Shown here: piece after piece, positions 1-9,833 of the stretch
How positions within the stretch are numbered: position 1 is the stretch's first letter
Layout of the letters: every line of letters begins with the position of its first letter
Assembly (NCBI RefSeq): GCF_000527035.1
Contig: NZ_AZUK01000001.1
Span: 1,646,501 to 1,710,500, forward strand
Reading direction: 5' to 3'
Source: Tolumonas lignilytica
Lineage (GTDB): Bacteria; Pseudomonadota; Gammaproteobacteria; Enterobacterales; Aeromonadaceae
Length of the DNA: 64,000 nucleotides
The notes under the pieces: model-generated
What the model saw: only the letters and a program-made list of their open reading frames with translations
Database searches by the model: none
What the model was told of the DNA's origin: nothing
Program-made: the position numbers and the translations under genes

Positions 1-673
1 AGGCTGCATACTGCCGCCACAGATGAAATAACGAGGCCAGCAACTGGTGATACGGCAGCGTTGAGGTCACCTGAAAGCGAGGCAGCGTACGCCATGCCAC
101 CAGCCAGATGGCCAGCAAACTCAGCGCCGCCAAGACAAACATGCTGCGCCAGCCGAGCCAGTCGGCAATCAGGCCGCTTAATACGCGCGACAGCAGGATC
201 CCAAGCAGCAAACCGGTCATCACCGTACCAACCACCTTACCGCGGCGGGAGGCCGGTGCCAGTGTTGCGGCGGCCGGGACAATATCCTGCGCCATCGTGG
301 CCATCAACCCGATCCCCAGGCTGGCAATCAGCAATGACATCAATCCACCCGCGGCCGCCGCTGCCAACAACGCCAGCATCAATAGGCCAGATTTGGTCAG
401 AATGATGCGTCGACGGTCATAGCGATCGCCCAGTGGTGCCAGAAACAGAATGCCGAGTGCATACCCCAGCTGTGTCAGGCTGGGGATCCAACCAATCTGC
501 TGCGCCGGTACCTGCCACTGTTCCGTCAACATACCCAGCAGCGGCTGGCTGTAATAAATGGTCGCTACGGAAAAACCAGCACCAGCGGCAAAAAAAGTGG
601 TCAGCGATGCCGGTAAAGGATGCGCGTCGGTTGTGGTTACATCGTTTTGATTCGTCGTTTGTATAACCGTCAT
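1..673 (-). CDS. MFS transporter, drug/metabolite efflux type (3' end outside window)
   Basis: The reading frame opens at 673 and runs off the left edge, so about 224 N-terminal codons are visible. A hydrophilic N-terminus of about 22 residues precedes a first membrane helix (residues 25-45). The MFS motif A, GDRYDRRR, lies at residues 82-89 between helices 2 and 3. GAGAGG about 8 bases upstream supports this start. It is divergent from a LysR gene, the usual arrangement for an exporter and its regulator. The substrate cannot be told from sequence; membrane location and proton-driven transport follow from the family. Confidence 0.85.
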   Translation of the reverse strand, partial: MTVIQTTNQNDVTTTDAHPLPASLTTFFAAGAGFSVATIYYSQPLLGMLTEQWQVPAQQIGWIPSLTQLGYALGILFLAPLGDRYDRRRIILTKSGLLMLALLAAAAAGGLMSLLIASLGIGLMATMAQDIVPAAATLAPASRRGKVVGTVMTGLLLGILLSRVLSGLIADWLGWRSMFVLAALSLLAIWLVAWRTLPRFQVTSTLPYHQLLASLFHLWRQYAA

Positions 674-798
674 CTGAATTACCTCTCGAAATAGGTTCCA
701 TCTCACAGTTTCAGTGTCGTTTTTTTCTTTTCAAGATGGTAGGCAGCCGACTCGTACATCTGTTATACGTAATACGAATAACCAAACGGAGTGATGTG
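674..798. promoter_or_regulatory. Divergent promoter region between MFS and LysR genes
   Basis: This 125-base gap separates the divergent MFS and LysR genes. It holds an AT-rich stretch around 763-781 with TTATACGTAATACGAATAA, whose ACGTAATACG core resembles an imperfect repeat that a LysR protein could use. That role is inferred from the gene arrangement and no clear operator consensus was identified. Confidence 0.3.
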
Positions 799-1755
799 AT
801 GGCAGAAAACAGCCCGGAGACTCTATTCTCAGCCAATACCCCCGACCGGCTGGAATTACTGCGCACCTTTGTGCGGATCGTGGAAGCGGGCAGCCTCTCC
901 GCTGCCGCAACGCAACTGAACACCACACAACCGACCATCAGCCGCCGCCTGAAAACACTCGAACAAGCCTTCGGGGTGCGCTTACTGCATCGTTCGACCC
1001 ATCATCTGCGCTTATCGGAAGCCGGTGAACGCTGTTACGCCGGAGCCAAGCAGTTTCTTACGCAGTGGGATGTCTTTGCCTCGGATCTGACAGGGGTGGA
1101 CAGAGAACCGGAAGGCTTGTTGCGCATCATCGCGCCGCATGCTTTCGGCCAGGATGTGCTGGTCGCCCCGCTCACGGAGTTTATGCAGTTGCACCCGCGC
1201 GTCACGATCGAGTGGCTGCTCCATGATGACCGCAGCATCCGCGATTTCATCGCCGAAGGCATCGATTGTGCGATTCAGGTCGGCGAAGTGCTCGACCCGG
1301 CGATGGTGCGCATTCGGCTGGCGGAGATCCCGCGCATCTTAATTGGTGCACCGGCACTCTTTGCCTCACGTCCACTGCCGGCGCACCCTGACGATCTGAA
1401 AACGCTGCCTTGGCTCGCGCTGCAAACGTTTTACCGCAATCAGATCACGCTACGGCATGTCACCGGACAGCCGCAAATCCAGCTGCCGCTGACCCCGGTA
1501 TTCAGCACCGACAGTCTGTATGCCCTGCGCAGTGCTGCGGTGAAAGGGCTTGGTATTGGCATCGGTTCATCCTGGCTGATGAATCAGGACATCAAGGAAG
1601 GGCGGTTATTACGCCTGCTGCCGGAATGGGAAGCCGAGCCGCTGCCGGTGTATCTGGTCTATCCGTATGCCAAATATTATCCGGCGAAGTTGCGACTGTT
1701 TATCGAGCTGATGCGCGACAAGATACCCGCAATTATCCGTTCTGCGACTTGCTGA
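799..1755 (+). CDS. LysR-family transcriptional regulator
   Basis: A 318-residue LysR-type protein. The N-terminal winged helix-turn-helix spans about residues 15-75, with the recognition region around TTQPTISRRLKTLEQ, followed by an effector-binding domain of the periplasmic-binding fold. The frame is open from 736, but ATG 799 is preferred because CGGAG lies just upstream. It is divergent from the MFS gene and probably controls it and itself. Its 3' end overlaps the convergent MFS gene at 1733 by 23 bases. The effector is unknown. Confidence 0.88.
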   Translation: MAENSPETLFSANTPDRLELLRTFVRIVEAGSLSAAATQLNTTQPTISRRLKTLEQAFGVRLLHRSTHHLRLSEAGERCYAGAKQFLTQWDVFASDLTGVDREPEGLLRIIAPHAFGQDVLVAPLTEFMQLHPRVTIEWLLHDDRSIRDFIAEGIDCAIQVGEVLDPAMVRIRLAEIPRILIGAPALFASRPLPAHPDDLKTLPWLALQTFYRNQITLRHVTGQPQIQLPLTPVFSTDSLYALRSAAVKGLGIGIGSSWLMNQDIKEGRLLRLLPEWEAEPLPVYLVYPYAKYYPAKLRLFIELMRDKIPAIIRSATC

Positions 1756-2977
1756 AGACGCGTTCACTCCGTATTTCTTGGCTGAGTTGCCGATACAACA
1801 ACCAGCCAGCCCCCATGCCGCACACCGCCAGTCCATGCCAGATCCAAACCGACGGCACCGAGCCGGCAGCACCGAGCAGGCTGCCGATCACCAAATTACT
1901 CAGTAACGCGACACATCCGCCGAAACTGGCATAAAAGCCGTAATAACTGCCCATCTGTCCTGTTTGGGCATAATGCGGCAATCGGGCAGAAAACAGCGGA
2001 TAACAGAGAATCGAACCGAGTGAAAACAGCACCGCCTGCATAATCGTCGCCGCCACTGGCCAATGGTCAAACCAACCCATCATCAGATAACTCAGCCCCA
2101 TTACCGCCAAACCTAGCCCAATGGCACGAGGCATACCGAGGCTTCGTTGTACCCACTGGCTCGCCGGAAGTTGCAGCACGACGCCAATCAGTGCCGTGAT
2201 GGTAAAGACACTGCCGAGCAAACCGGCGGTTTGATGCTGACTTTGAATAAACGCCGGCACGGATAAATAGAGCTGATGGAACAAGACCCCATACGCGGCC
2301 GAGAATAGCGTAAATCGCAGAAAAGAACGGTTTTTCACAATGGTTTGCCACTGCTGCAAAACACGCGTTTCCACTGCTTTCTCTGGTTCCACCCGCTTTG
2401 CCAGATAAAACCATTGCAGCCCGGTCAGTAGAAAAAACACGCCGCCCGAAACCAATCCGGTCATGATGTAACTGAGATTGGTCAGTAGCAGACCAACCAG
2501 CGGGCCAAGCAGCATCCCAGCTTCACTTGCCAGATTATGCAGGACAAATGCTTGCTGTCGCTGGTTTGGATCACGACATTCCGCCGCCAGATAAGCTTGT
2601 GCGCAGGGGGTAAATAATGCACCGGCGAATCCGGTCAGAAACGCCGCCAACAGTAAGAGCGGTAAATGTTCCGCCCATCCCAGCAGCGCAAATCCAACCG
2701 AACGGACGAGGCAACCCCAGATAATGGCCGGGCGATATCCAATGCGATCACCCAGCGTACCGCCGAGCAAAAATAAGCCCTGCTGACTGAACACCCGCAT
2801 GCCCATAATCAGCCCACTCGCCCATCCGGCCAGCCCTAACGTGCCGCCCAGATGCTGCGCGAGATACGGCATCATCATGTAAAAACCAAGGTTGAATGCC
2901 AAACCGTTGGTGACCAGCAAGCGCGCAGCCGGACTGAGCGCCCGCCAGCTATCGAGCCCTGAGCGAAATGCCATCAT
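1733..2977 (-). CDS. MFS transporter in siderophore-uptake operon
   Basis: A 414-residue MFS protein with about 12 predicted helices and motif A-like GDRIGYRP after helix 2. The N-terminal half resembles MdtH-like multidrug exporters. It starts 4 bases after the stop of the ABC ATPase gene, so it is very probably the third gene of the Fur-controlled operon permease-ATPase-MFS. In that setting a siderophore exporter or an inner-membrane route for iron-siderophore handling is plausible but inferred. The start could also be the next Met at 2974. The stop overlaps the LysR gene tail to tail. Confidence 0.85.
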   Translation of the reverse strand: MMAFRSGLDSWRALSPAARLLVTNGLAFNLGFYMMMPYLAQHLGGTLGLAGWASGLIMGMRVFSQQGLFLLGGTLGDRIGYRPAIIWGCLVRSVGFALLGWAEHLPLLLLAAFLTGFAGALFTPCAQAYLAAECRDPNQRQQAFVLHNLASEAGMLLGPLVGLLLTNLSYIMTGLVSGGVFFLLTGLQWFYLAKRVEPEKAVETRVLQQWQTIVKNRSFLRFTLFSAAYGVLFHQLYLSVPAFIQSQHQTAGLLGSVFTITALIGVVLQLPASQWVQRSLGMPRAIGLGLAVMGLSYLMMGWFDHWPVAATIMQAVLFSLGSILCYPLFSARLPHYAQTGQMGSYYGFYASFGGCVALLSNLVIGSLLGAAGSVPSVWIWHGLAVCGMGAGWLLYRQLSQEIRSERVFSKSQNG

Positions 2978-2981
2978 ATTC

Positions 2982-3752
2982 TCAGCACGCTTGTCTTAAG
3001 GTGCGGATATAAGGCAGCCCATCTCGATCATGATGAATATCCACCGGCACTTGGTACAAGCGGGTAATCAGTTCTGAGGTCAGCACATCAGCCGGTGAAC
3101 CAAGCGCCTGTAGCCGGTTATCCGCCAACACAATCAACTGATCGGCAAACTGCGCTGCCAGATTGAAATCATGCAACACCACTAAGGTCACCCAGTTTTT
3201 TGCACGGGTTTGTTGAAGTAAGTGCTCCATCAAATGCATTTGGTGCTGTAAATCGAGCGCACTCACCGGTTCATCCAGCATCATGATTTGCGGGTCGCGC
3301 AATAACACCTGTGCAAATAACACCATCTGGCGTTGACCACCGCTCAGCGAGTGCAGTGGGCGGTCGGCTAAATGCGCAATGCCTAGGTCTTGCAACGCCG
3401 ATAAAGCCGCTCGTAAATCATCATCACTCAGGCGTAATTTCAGGCTTTGTAAACGCCCCAAAACCACCACTTCCAGCACACTCAAATCGAGCTCTAGTTG
3501 GGTATTCTGTGGCATATAACCAAATTGCTGTCGCCATTGGCTCGCCCCCAGCTCAGAAAGCGTTCGCCCATGAAACCTAATCGACCCTTGTTGCAGCGGC
3601 AATTCACCAAACAGGGCGCGCAACAGGCTGGTTTTGCCCGTCCCGTTCGGCCCGATAATGACATGAAGCTGACCCGGTTGCAGTTGCACACTCAAGTTTT
3701 TCGTCAGCGGATGTTTGCCGATCGCCATCGAGACCTTGTTGAACTCAAGCAT
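2982..3752 (-). CDS. Ferric-siderophore ABC transporter ATP-binding protein (FecE/FepC family)
   Basis: A 256-residue ABC ATPase that powers import through the adjacent FecCD-type permease at the inner membrane. Walker A is GPNGTGKT (residues 34-41), the Q-loop Gln is near 82, the signature LSGGQRQ is at 136-142, Walker B IMMLDE at 156-161 and the H-loop His near 194, so all catalytic elements are present. The gene overlaps the permease gene by 8 bases, indicating translational coupling. Length is normal for the iron/B12/siderophore family. Which siderophore is carried cannot be read from sequence. Confidence 0.93.
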   Translation of the reverse strand: MLEFNKVSMAIGKHPLTKNLSVQLQPGQLHVIIGPNGTGKTSLLRALFGELPLQQGSIRFHGRTLSELGASQWRQQFGYMPQNTQLELDLSVLEVVVLGRLQSLKLRLSDDDLRAALSALQDLGIAHLADRPLHSLSGGQRQMVLFAQVLLRDPQIMMLDEPVSALDLQHQMHLMEHLLQQTRAKNWVTLVVLHDFNLAAQFADQLIVLADNRLQALGSPADVLTSELITRLYQVPVDIHHDRDGLPYIRTLRQAC

Positions 3753-4800
3753 GTTTGCGCCCCCGCCCCAGTATCAACCAGATGAAAAAGGGCACCCCGA
3801 TAATCGCGGTGACGATCCCGATTGGAAAGAGCGCACCGGGAATAATTGATTTTGAAATCACGGAGGAAATCGACAACATACCAGCGCCACACAAGGCAGA
3901 CAGCGGGATCAGGAAACGTTGGTCTTCACCAATCAACATGCGGCCAATGTGCGGTGCCACCAGCCCGATAAAGCCGATGATGCCGACAAAACTAATGGCG
4001 GTAGCAGTCATCAATGCCACCAGCACCAGTGTTTTGATGCGCAAACGATTGATGTTCACCCCCAAGCTGCGCGCACGCGCTTCGCCCAAGCGTAAACACG
4101 TCAGTTTCCAGGCATCGCGATAAAGCAAGACAGAGCAAACCGCAGTAACGACGGCGGTGAGAGTCAAAGAATCCCAGGTGGTGCGCATTAAGCTGCCGAA
4201 TAACCAGAACACGATCTGCTGATTCAGTTCAGGCGATGAGACAAATTGCAGCAGTGAAAGCAACGATTGAAACAGGAACAGCAACGCAATCCCAGCCAGA
4301 ATGATGGTTTGACTGCTGACATGGCGCATCAGCGCCAGACCGAATAACAGGCAGGCCGCGAACATACTGAAAAAAAACGCGCCAAGCGGAATGCTATACA
4401 TCGACATCACGCCAAAATGACTGCTGGCAACCAAGGCCAGCGCTGCACCAAACCCCGCTGCGGCCGCTAAACCCAACGTAAACGGGCTCGCGAGGGGGTT
4501 ATCCAGCAAGGTCTGCATTTGTGCGCCACCTAACCCCAATGCTGCGCCAACCACCAATGCCATCAAGGCGATCGGCAGGCGCATTTCCATCACAATGGTG
4601 CGCGTCATGCTGTCGGCCTGACTGGGTGAAATCAACGCCAGCACCACCTCTTTCACCGGCAGCAAGGACGGGCCGGTCGCGATATCCAACAATAAACTTC
4701 CGACAATAAACACCATAAAACCGAGGAGATATTTCCAACGACGGGATTCACGTTGTCGCTGACGGATCAGCGCCTGTTCGAATAAAGCAGCATCACTCAT
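3745..4800 (-). CDS. Ferric-siderophore ABC transporter permease (FecCD family)
   Basis: A 351-residue polytopic membrane protein of the FecCD/BtuC family, with about ten hydrophobic segments after a charged cytoplasmic N-terminus. The conserved GLVAPHIGRMLIGEDQR stretch of the family, part of the region contacting the ATPase, is near residue 280. GGAG sits 6 bases before ATG 4800. It is first in an operon with the ATPase (8-base overlap) and an MFS gene. A single permease subunit suggests a homodimer. Expression should respond to iron through the Fur box at 4859-4877. Confidence 0.93.
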   Translation of the reverse strand: MSDAALFEQALIRQRQRESRRWKYLLGFMVFIVGSLLLDIATGPSLLPVKEVVLALISPSQADSMTRTIVMEMRLPIALMALVVGAALGLGGAQMQTLLDNPLASPFTLGLAAAAGFGAALALVASSHFGVMSMYSIPLGAFFFSMFAACLLFGLALMRHVSSQTIILAGIALLFLFQSLLSLLQFVSSPELNQQIVFWLFGSLMRTTWDSLTLTAVVTAVCSVLLYRDAWKLTCLRLGEARARSLGVNINRLRIKTLVLVALMTATAISFVGIIGFIGLVAPHIGRMLIGEDQRFLIPLSALCGAGMLSISSVISKSIIPGALFPIGIVTAIIGVPFFIWLILGRGRKHA

Positions 4801-4858
4801 GTAAAACTCCGGAAATCTTTTTGCGGAGATAAGTGTATCGTATCTGCTTGATGATATA

Positions 4859-4877
4859 AATGATAACCATTATCATT
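4859..4877. promoter_or_regulatory. Fur box between siderophore permease and binding-protein genes
   Basis: A 19-base near-palindrome, AATGATAAC-C-ATTATCATT, matches the classical Fur box (GATAATGATAATCATTATC) closely, with arms agreeing at 8 of 9 positions. It lies in the 106-base divergent gap, 30 bases before the binding-protein gene. AT-rich sequence just to its left (GATGATATAAATGATAA) may extend the site. Iron repression of both divergent transcripts is the expected outcome. Confidence 0.85.
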
Positions 4878-4906
4878 CGCTTAATTTAAATCAAATAAGG
4901 CCCTCC

Positions 4907-6013
4907 ATGAACTGGATCAAACGATTCACCATATTGCTCATATTCAGCCTGACAACGACCTTCGCATTGGCAAAACCGACCATGATCGAAGATGTTTTAG
5001 GCCGTAAAGTCACCATCGATGCACCGGCCAAACGAGTGCTGCTGGGGTTTTATCTTGAAGATTATTTTGCGGTCGGCGGCGATGCGTCATTCGATCACTT
5101 AGCGGGTATTTCCAGTGGCTGGTTTATAAAATCACGCCCGGCAATTTGGGATATGTATGTCGCCAGCAAACCGCAACTCGCAAAAGTACCGAACGTCGGT
5201 AACGTGCAAGACCAGACTTTCTCGATGGAAAAAGTTCTGGCAAGCAAACCAGATGTGGTAGTGCTGGCTGACTGGCAATACAAAGCGTTAGGTGCTGAGT
5301 TAGCCCGACTAGAACAAGCGCACATCCCGGTTGTGGTGATCGATTACAACGCGCAGACGTTGGAACGTCATTTGGCAAGTACCCGCATTTTAGGTCAGAT
5401 CACTGGCGAAACGGATCGTGCCGAGAAGATTGCCAAGGCCTACAAACAGGTGGTGACCACGATTACCAACCGCATCCAAAAAGCAAACCAACCTAAGCCC
5501 AGCATCTATATTGAGCTGGGAGACAAAGGTCCGGCAGAATACAGCTACACCTACGGAAAAAATATGTGGGGTGCCATGGCTGAATTGGTCGGGGGCAATA
5601 ATATTGCGGCTCCCTTCGTCGAAAGCTGGGGCTCCATTCACCCGGAACAACTGCTGGCCAGCAAGCCGGACGTGGTGATGATTGCAGGGTATGAAAGTGT
5701 CGTCAGTCAGACCGCGATGCAAGTGGGTCAGGATATTGATGCCGCTAATGTGCAACAACGCCTGAAAGGCTTCACGCAGCGTGCTGGCTGGTCTGATTTA
5801 CCGGCGGTGAAGAACCATCGCGTGTTCGCGGTCTACCACGGTGCGACCCGCAGCATCATGGACGCCGCCCTGATTCAGTATGTGGCCAAAGTGCTCTATC
5901 CGGATCTGTTCACCGATCTCAACCCGCAGGCGACTTATCTGAAGTTCTATGAACAGTACCTGCCGATTCGTCCGAAGGGAACCTTCATGCTCGGCATCAA
6001 CGATAAAACCTGA
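4907..6013 (+). CDS. Iron-siderophore ABC transporter substrate-binding protein
   Basis: A 368-residue exported binding protein. The signal peptide is residues 1-22, with the cleavage motif FALA before KPTMIEDVLGRKV. The mature part has the TroA/FecB (class III) features: an N-terminal DVLGRKVTIDAPAKRV segment, then FSMEKVLASKPDVVVLAD and a second-lobe HPEQLLASKPDVVMIAG repeat. No lipobox cysteine is present, so it should be soluble in the periplasm. It captures the iron complex for the divergent FecCD/ATPase pair. AAGG lies 6 bases before the ATG. Confidence 0.92.
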   Translation: MNWIKRFTILLIFSLTTTFALAKPTMIEDVLGRKVTIDAPAKRVLLGFYLEDYFAVGGDASFDHLAGISSGWFIKSRPAIWDMYVASKPQLAKVPNVGNVQDQTFSMEKVLASKPDVVVLADWQYKALGAELARLEQAHIPVVVIDYNAQTLERHLASTRILGQITGETDRAEKIAKAYKQVVTTITNRIQKANQPKPSIYIELGDKGPAEYSYTYGKNMWGAMAELVGGNNIAAPFVESWGSIHPEQLLASKPDVVMIAGYESVVSQTAMQVGQDIDAANVQQRLKGFTQRAGWSDLPAVKNHRVFAVYHGATRSIMDAALIQYVAKVLYPDLFTDLNPQATYLKFYEQYLPIRPKGTFMLGINDKT

Positions 6014-6078
6014 TGCGAAAAAACAAGCCTACCGTGATCAGCGAGATAACCACACTCTCCTGACGGCGGCGGAGAGCC

Positions 6079-6672
6079 TTAGAGGATCTCCACCGCCTCG
6101 GCAAACGGCAGGCGCGGGCCGCGGGGATAATTCCCCGACGCATCGCCGTAACCCATGTTGATCAGAAAATTGGATTTGTAACGCCCTTCAGGGAAGAAGA
6201 CCTGATCGACCATTTGATTATTGAAACCGCTCATCGGGCCGCAATCCAGCCCCAGCATCCGCGCCGCCAGAATGAGGTAGCCGCCCTGCAATGTGGCATT
6301 GCGCTTGGCGGTCACCCGCGTTAATTCCTGATTGGCCTCAAACATTGCCTTGGCATTCGGATTAGCTGGAAATTGTTGCGGCATATGTTGATAAAACTGC
6401 ATGTCCATGGCCACGATCACGGTGACCGGCGCCGCCATGGTTTTTTCCTGATTACCGGGCATCAATGCATTTTTCAGTTTCTGTTTGGCTTCCGGGCTTT
6501 TAATAAACACATAGTGGCCCGGCTGACAATTCATCGACGTCGGCCCCCATTTCATCAGTTCAAAGAGTTGTCGGATCAGATCATCCGAAACGGCCTGTGC
6601 GGTGAATTTATTGAAAGTGCGGGCATTGAAAAAGACCTGTTCCAACACATGTCTATCCAGCGGCTGATTCAT
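6079..6672 (-). CDS. rutE: RutE-type nitroreductase-family malonic semialdehyde reductase
   Basis: A 197-residue flavin nitroreductase-fold protein close to E. coli RutE in length and motifs, including LMKWGPTSMNCQP near residue 40, MAAPVTVIVAMD near 80, and GLDCGPMSGFNNQ and NFLINMGYGD in the C-terminal half. RutE reduces malonic semialdehyde to 3-hydroxypropionate. No rut operon is present here. A class III aminotransferase and ydfG, which encodes a second enzyme with malonic semialdehyde reductase activity in E. coli, are close by. GAGG precedes the ATG. A general NAD(P)H nitroreductase is the alternative. Confidence 0.82.
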   Translation of the reverse strand: MNQPLDRHVLEQVFFNARTFNKFTAQAVSDDLIRQLFELMKWGPTSMNCQPGHYVFIKSPEAKQKLKNALMPGNQEKTMAAPVTVIVAMDMQFYQHMPQQFPANPNAKAMFEANQELTRVTAKRNATLQGGYLILAARMLGLDCGPMSGFNNQMVDQVFFPEGRYKSNFLINMGYGDASGNYPRGPRLPFAEAVEIL

Positions 6673-6770
6673 GTTTCACCTCATTCACACGCATAATTAT
6701 CGAAGCCTATCTATAACCATAGGCCACCCGTGTCAGGTTGGTAAAAAATATTTCCGACTAAATTAGTCTG

Positions 6771-7349
6771 TTATTCATGCTGCGCCAGACGTTCGATGCG
6801 CCGGTCGGGTATCAGCCACAACAACGCCACGCCGATATAAACCACCACCGCCAACCACTGCGACAAGAACGCCGACAGAATCCCGGTGGCATAGAACACC
6901 GGCGATAATTTGCCTTTCCAATCGCGGCCGATCGCCTGCTGTAAGAGGGAATGTTCCCCCTGCGAGGCAATGATTTGCTGTTGCAAGATCCGGTAGGCAA
7001 TCGAGGCCATCAGCAACACCAAGCCATACAGCGCGGCAGGCACTTGGGCAAAGTGGTTTTCGCCCATCCAGCCGGTCGTAAACGGGATCAGCGACAGCCA
7101 GAACAGCAGATGCAGATTGGCCCACAGCATGGCTCCCGTCACCTGCCGACAGGTGTGCAACATGTGATGATGGTTATTCCAGTAGATGCCAAGATAGATA
7201 AAACTCAGCACATAACTTAAGGTCACCGGTAGCAGCGGTAATAAGGCATTCAGGCTATCCCCGTGCGGCACTTTCATGTCCAGCACCATGATCGTGATGA
7301 TGATGGCCACCACCCCATCGAAAAAGGCTTCCAACCGGTTTTTTCCCAT
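6771..7349 (-). CDS. TMEM175/DUF1211 family membrane protein
   Basis: A 192-residue membrane protein with about six hydrophobic segments. The N-terminal R-LEAFFDGVVAIIIT is the DUF1211/TMEM175 signature, where the family has RxxxFSD; here the Ser is replaced by Phe-Asp context (AFFDG). Some bacterial members form tetrameric potassium-selective channels. GAGG lies ahead of the ATG. Codon and base usage match the neighbours. Its physiological role here is unknown and nothing adjacent points to one. Confidence 0.82.
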   Translation of the reverse strand: MGKNRLEAFFDGVVAIIITIMVLDMKVPHGDSLNALLPLLPVTLSYVLSFIYLGIYWNNHHHMLHTCRQVTGAMLWANLHLLFWLSLIPFTTGWMGENHFAQVPAALYGLVLLMASIAYRILQQQIIASQGEHSLLQQAIGRDWKGKLSPVFYATGILSAFLSQWLAVVVYIGVALLWLIPDRRIERLAQHE

Positions 7350-7411
7350 GTTCGTGACCTCGCATCACGGCGTCGTGCGTCTCTGCATTCCCTCTCAACA
7401 GCATAGAACAT

Positions 7412-7439
7412 AAAAAAGCAGCCGATGGGCTGCTTTTTT
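7412..7439. terminator. Bidirectional intrinsic terminator after the aminotransferase gene
   Basis: A perfect inverted repeat: A6-GCAGCC, loop GATG, GGCTGC-T6. It follows the aminotransferase stop codon (7451, minus strand) by about 11 bases and has U-runs on both strands. It isolates the aminotransferase transcript from the TMEM175 gene. Confidence 0.85.
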
Positions 7440-7450
7440 CATGCCAGTTA

Positions 7451-8788
7451 CTAGGCCGCATGGCCCGCAAACAGGCTCAGCACGCTATCCAATATTGCCA
7501 ACCCTTGCTTCACTTCCTCTGCGGTAATAATACAAGGCGGCACGATATGGATGCGGTTATCCGCCACAAACGGCAGCAGACCATTCTTGATTAATGCATT
7601 CTTGATCTCGCCCATCACCGCCGCCGGCATGGCTTGTCGTGTCACCTGATCCGTCACCAGCTCCAACGCCCAGAACACGCCGCTGCCGCGCACTTCCCCG
7701 ATGATCGCATGCTTCGCCGCCAGTGCGTTTAAGCCTTCACCCAGCACACCGTGGCCGATGGCGGCGGCATGTTCGACAATGCCTTCTTCGGCCATCGCAT
7801 CCAGTGTGGCGACGATCGCCGCCATCGCCAGCGGATGACCGGAATAGGTCAGCCCGCCCGGAAAATAATGATCGTTGAAATAGGCCGCGATCAGGTCAGA
7901 AATCAGCACGCCACCCGCTGGCACATACCCGGAGTTGACCCCCTTGGCAAAGGTGATCAGATCCGGCACCACGCCGAACTGTTCAAAGGCAAACCAGGAA
8001 CCGGTGCGACCAAATCCTGCCATGACCTCATCTAAAATCAGCACGATACCGAACTCATCACACAAGGCTCGCACCCCCGGGAGATACCCGACCGGTGGCG
8101 TCAGGATGCCAGCCGTGCCGGGTATGGTTTCCATCAGAATCGCGGCTATCGATTGCGGGCCTTCACACTCGATGATGCGGCGCAGGTGTTGCAGTGCGCG
8201 TTCACATTCCTCGGCCTCCGTCGTGGCAGAGAATTCGGAACGGTACAGATACGGGTGGAAGAAATGCACATGACCACGCGCATATTCATTGGGCACGCGG
8301 CGGGCATCGCCAGTGGCCACGATCGCACTGCCGGTATTGCCATGATAGGAACGGTAGCCGGATAAGATCTTGTCGCGACCAGTAAACAACCGTGCCATAC
8401 GCATCGCATTTTCGTTGGCATCCGCACCCGCGTTGGTGAAGAACACCTTGTTAAAACCGTCCGGCGCACGTGCGACGATACGTTTGGCCGCTTCACCACG
8501 GATGCGGTTAGCTGTCGCGGGAGCAATGGTCACCAGCTCCGCTGCCTGCTGCTGGATGGCGGCAATCACTTTCGGATGCTGATGCCCGATGTTGGTATTG
8601 ACCAGCTGGCTGCTGAAATCGAGATACTCCTTGCCGTCATAATCCCACAGTTTGCAACCGGCACCACCAGCAATCACCAGCGGATTCAGCGCCCCCTGTA
8701 CCGACCAGGAGTGAAACACATACTGCCGGTCGAGTTCATAGACTTCGCGGTTTGAGACACCCGCGTCATGGGTTATTGCCTGATTCAT
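7451..8788 (-). CDS. Class III (omega) PLP-dependent aminotransferase
   Basis: A 445-residue fold-type I aminotransferase of the ornithine/omega family. The cofactor-binding Asp lies in ILDEVMAGFGRTG (about residue 253) and the Schiff-base Lys is about 282 in FAKGVNSGYVPAGG; both are intact. These enzymes move the amino group of beta-alanine, taurine, GABA or similar amines to pyruvate or 2-oxoglutarate. The exact substrate cannot be read from sequence. Malonic semialdehyde reductase genes on both sides suggest beta-alanine or a related omega-amino acid (inference). GAGGATGGACG precedes the ATG. A 15-base sequence at 8924-8938 is shared with the MocR promoter region. Confidence 0.9.
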   Translation of the reverse strand: MNQAITHDAGVSNREVYELDRQYVFHSWSVQGALNPLVIAGGAGCKLWDYDGKEYLDFSSQLVNTNIGHQHPKVIAAIQQQAAELVTIAPATANRIRGEAAKRIVARAPDGFNKVFFTNAGADANENAMRMARLFTGRDKILSGYRSYHGNTGSAIVATGDARRVPNEYARGHVHFFHPYLYRSEFSATTEAEECERALQHLRRIIECEGPQSIAAILMETIPGTAGILTPPVGYLPGVRALCDEFGIVLILDEVMAGFGRTGSWFAFEQFGVVPDLITFAKGVNSGYVPAGGVLISDLIAAYFNDHYFPGGLTYSGHPLAMAAIVATLDAMAEEGIVEHAAAIGHGVLGEGLNALAAKHAIIGEVRGSGVFWALELVTDQVTRQAMPAAVMGEIKNALIKNGLLPFVADNRIHIVPPCIITAEEVKQGLAILDSVLSLFAGHAA

Positions 8789-8923
8789 CGTCCATCCTCA
8801 CTGTCCGTGGTTGCGACTGCGCATGGTTATGTTCCGTGTCGTATTTCCGTGACTGGGAACCCGTGGCAGTCCTCTGATGGCTTCAGACTAGGAAGAAATG
8901 CCTAAAACCGATAGGGCCAGTTC

Positions 8924-8938
8924 CACCGGAAAGATGTG
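8924..8938 (-). promoter_or_regulatory. Shared 15-base element (candidate MocR-protein operator), aminotransferase/ydfG side
   Basis: CACATCTTTCCGGTG, read on the minus strand, is identical to 11778-11792 just upstream of the MocR gene. Here it sits in the aminotransferase-ydfG divergent gap, 136 bases before the aminotransferase start and 95 before ydfG. It is followed by CTGGCCCTATCGG, which resembles the CTGGAC-type half-sites reported for the taurine regulator TauR. A role as operator is inferred from identity and position. Confidence 0.55.
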
Positions 8939-9029
8939 TCAGACGGCGGTGTTCCGCCCCTCGCCGACCCGCAGCATCACTGGTAAGGTAGTCAACGTAA
9001 TTCACCGATAACAACGAACACAGGAGTGA

Positions 9030-9797
<768 letters not shown>

Positions 9798-9805
9798 TCC
9801 TCTCA

Positions 9806-9833
9806 TGCGACACCCCTGCGCGGGGTTGTCGCA
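9806..9833 (+). terminator. Stem-loop after ydfG
   Basis: A strong stem, TGCGACA-CCCC with GGGG-TTGTCGCA around a short GC loop, lies 9 bases after the ydfG stop. It lacks a long T-run, so termination may be weak or Rho-assisted. Confidence 0.5.

Noticed and set aside
6054-6076. CTCTCC...GGAGAG stem-loop after the siderophore-binding protein gene
   Set aside because: The stem is only 6 bases with an 11-base loop and no T-run, so terminator function is not supported.
8146-8526. 126-codon frame inside the class III aminotransferase gene
   Set aside because: It lies on the same strand but in another frame of a clearly conserved gene and has an arginine/serine-rich shadow composition.
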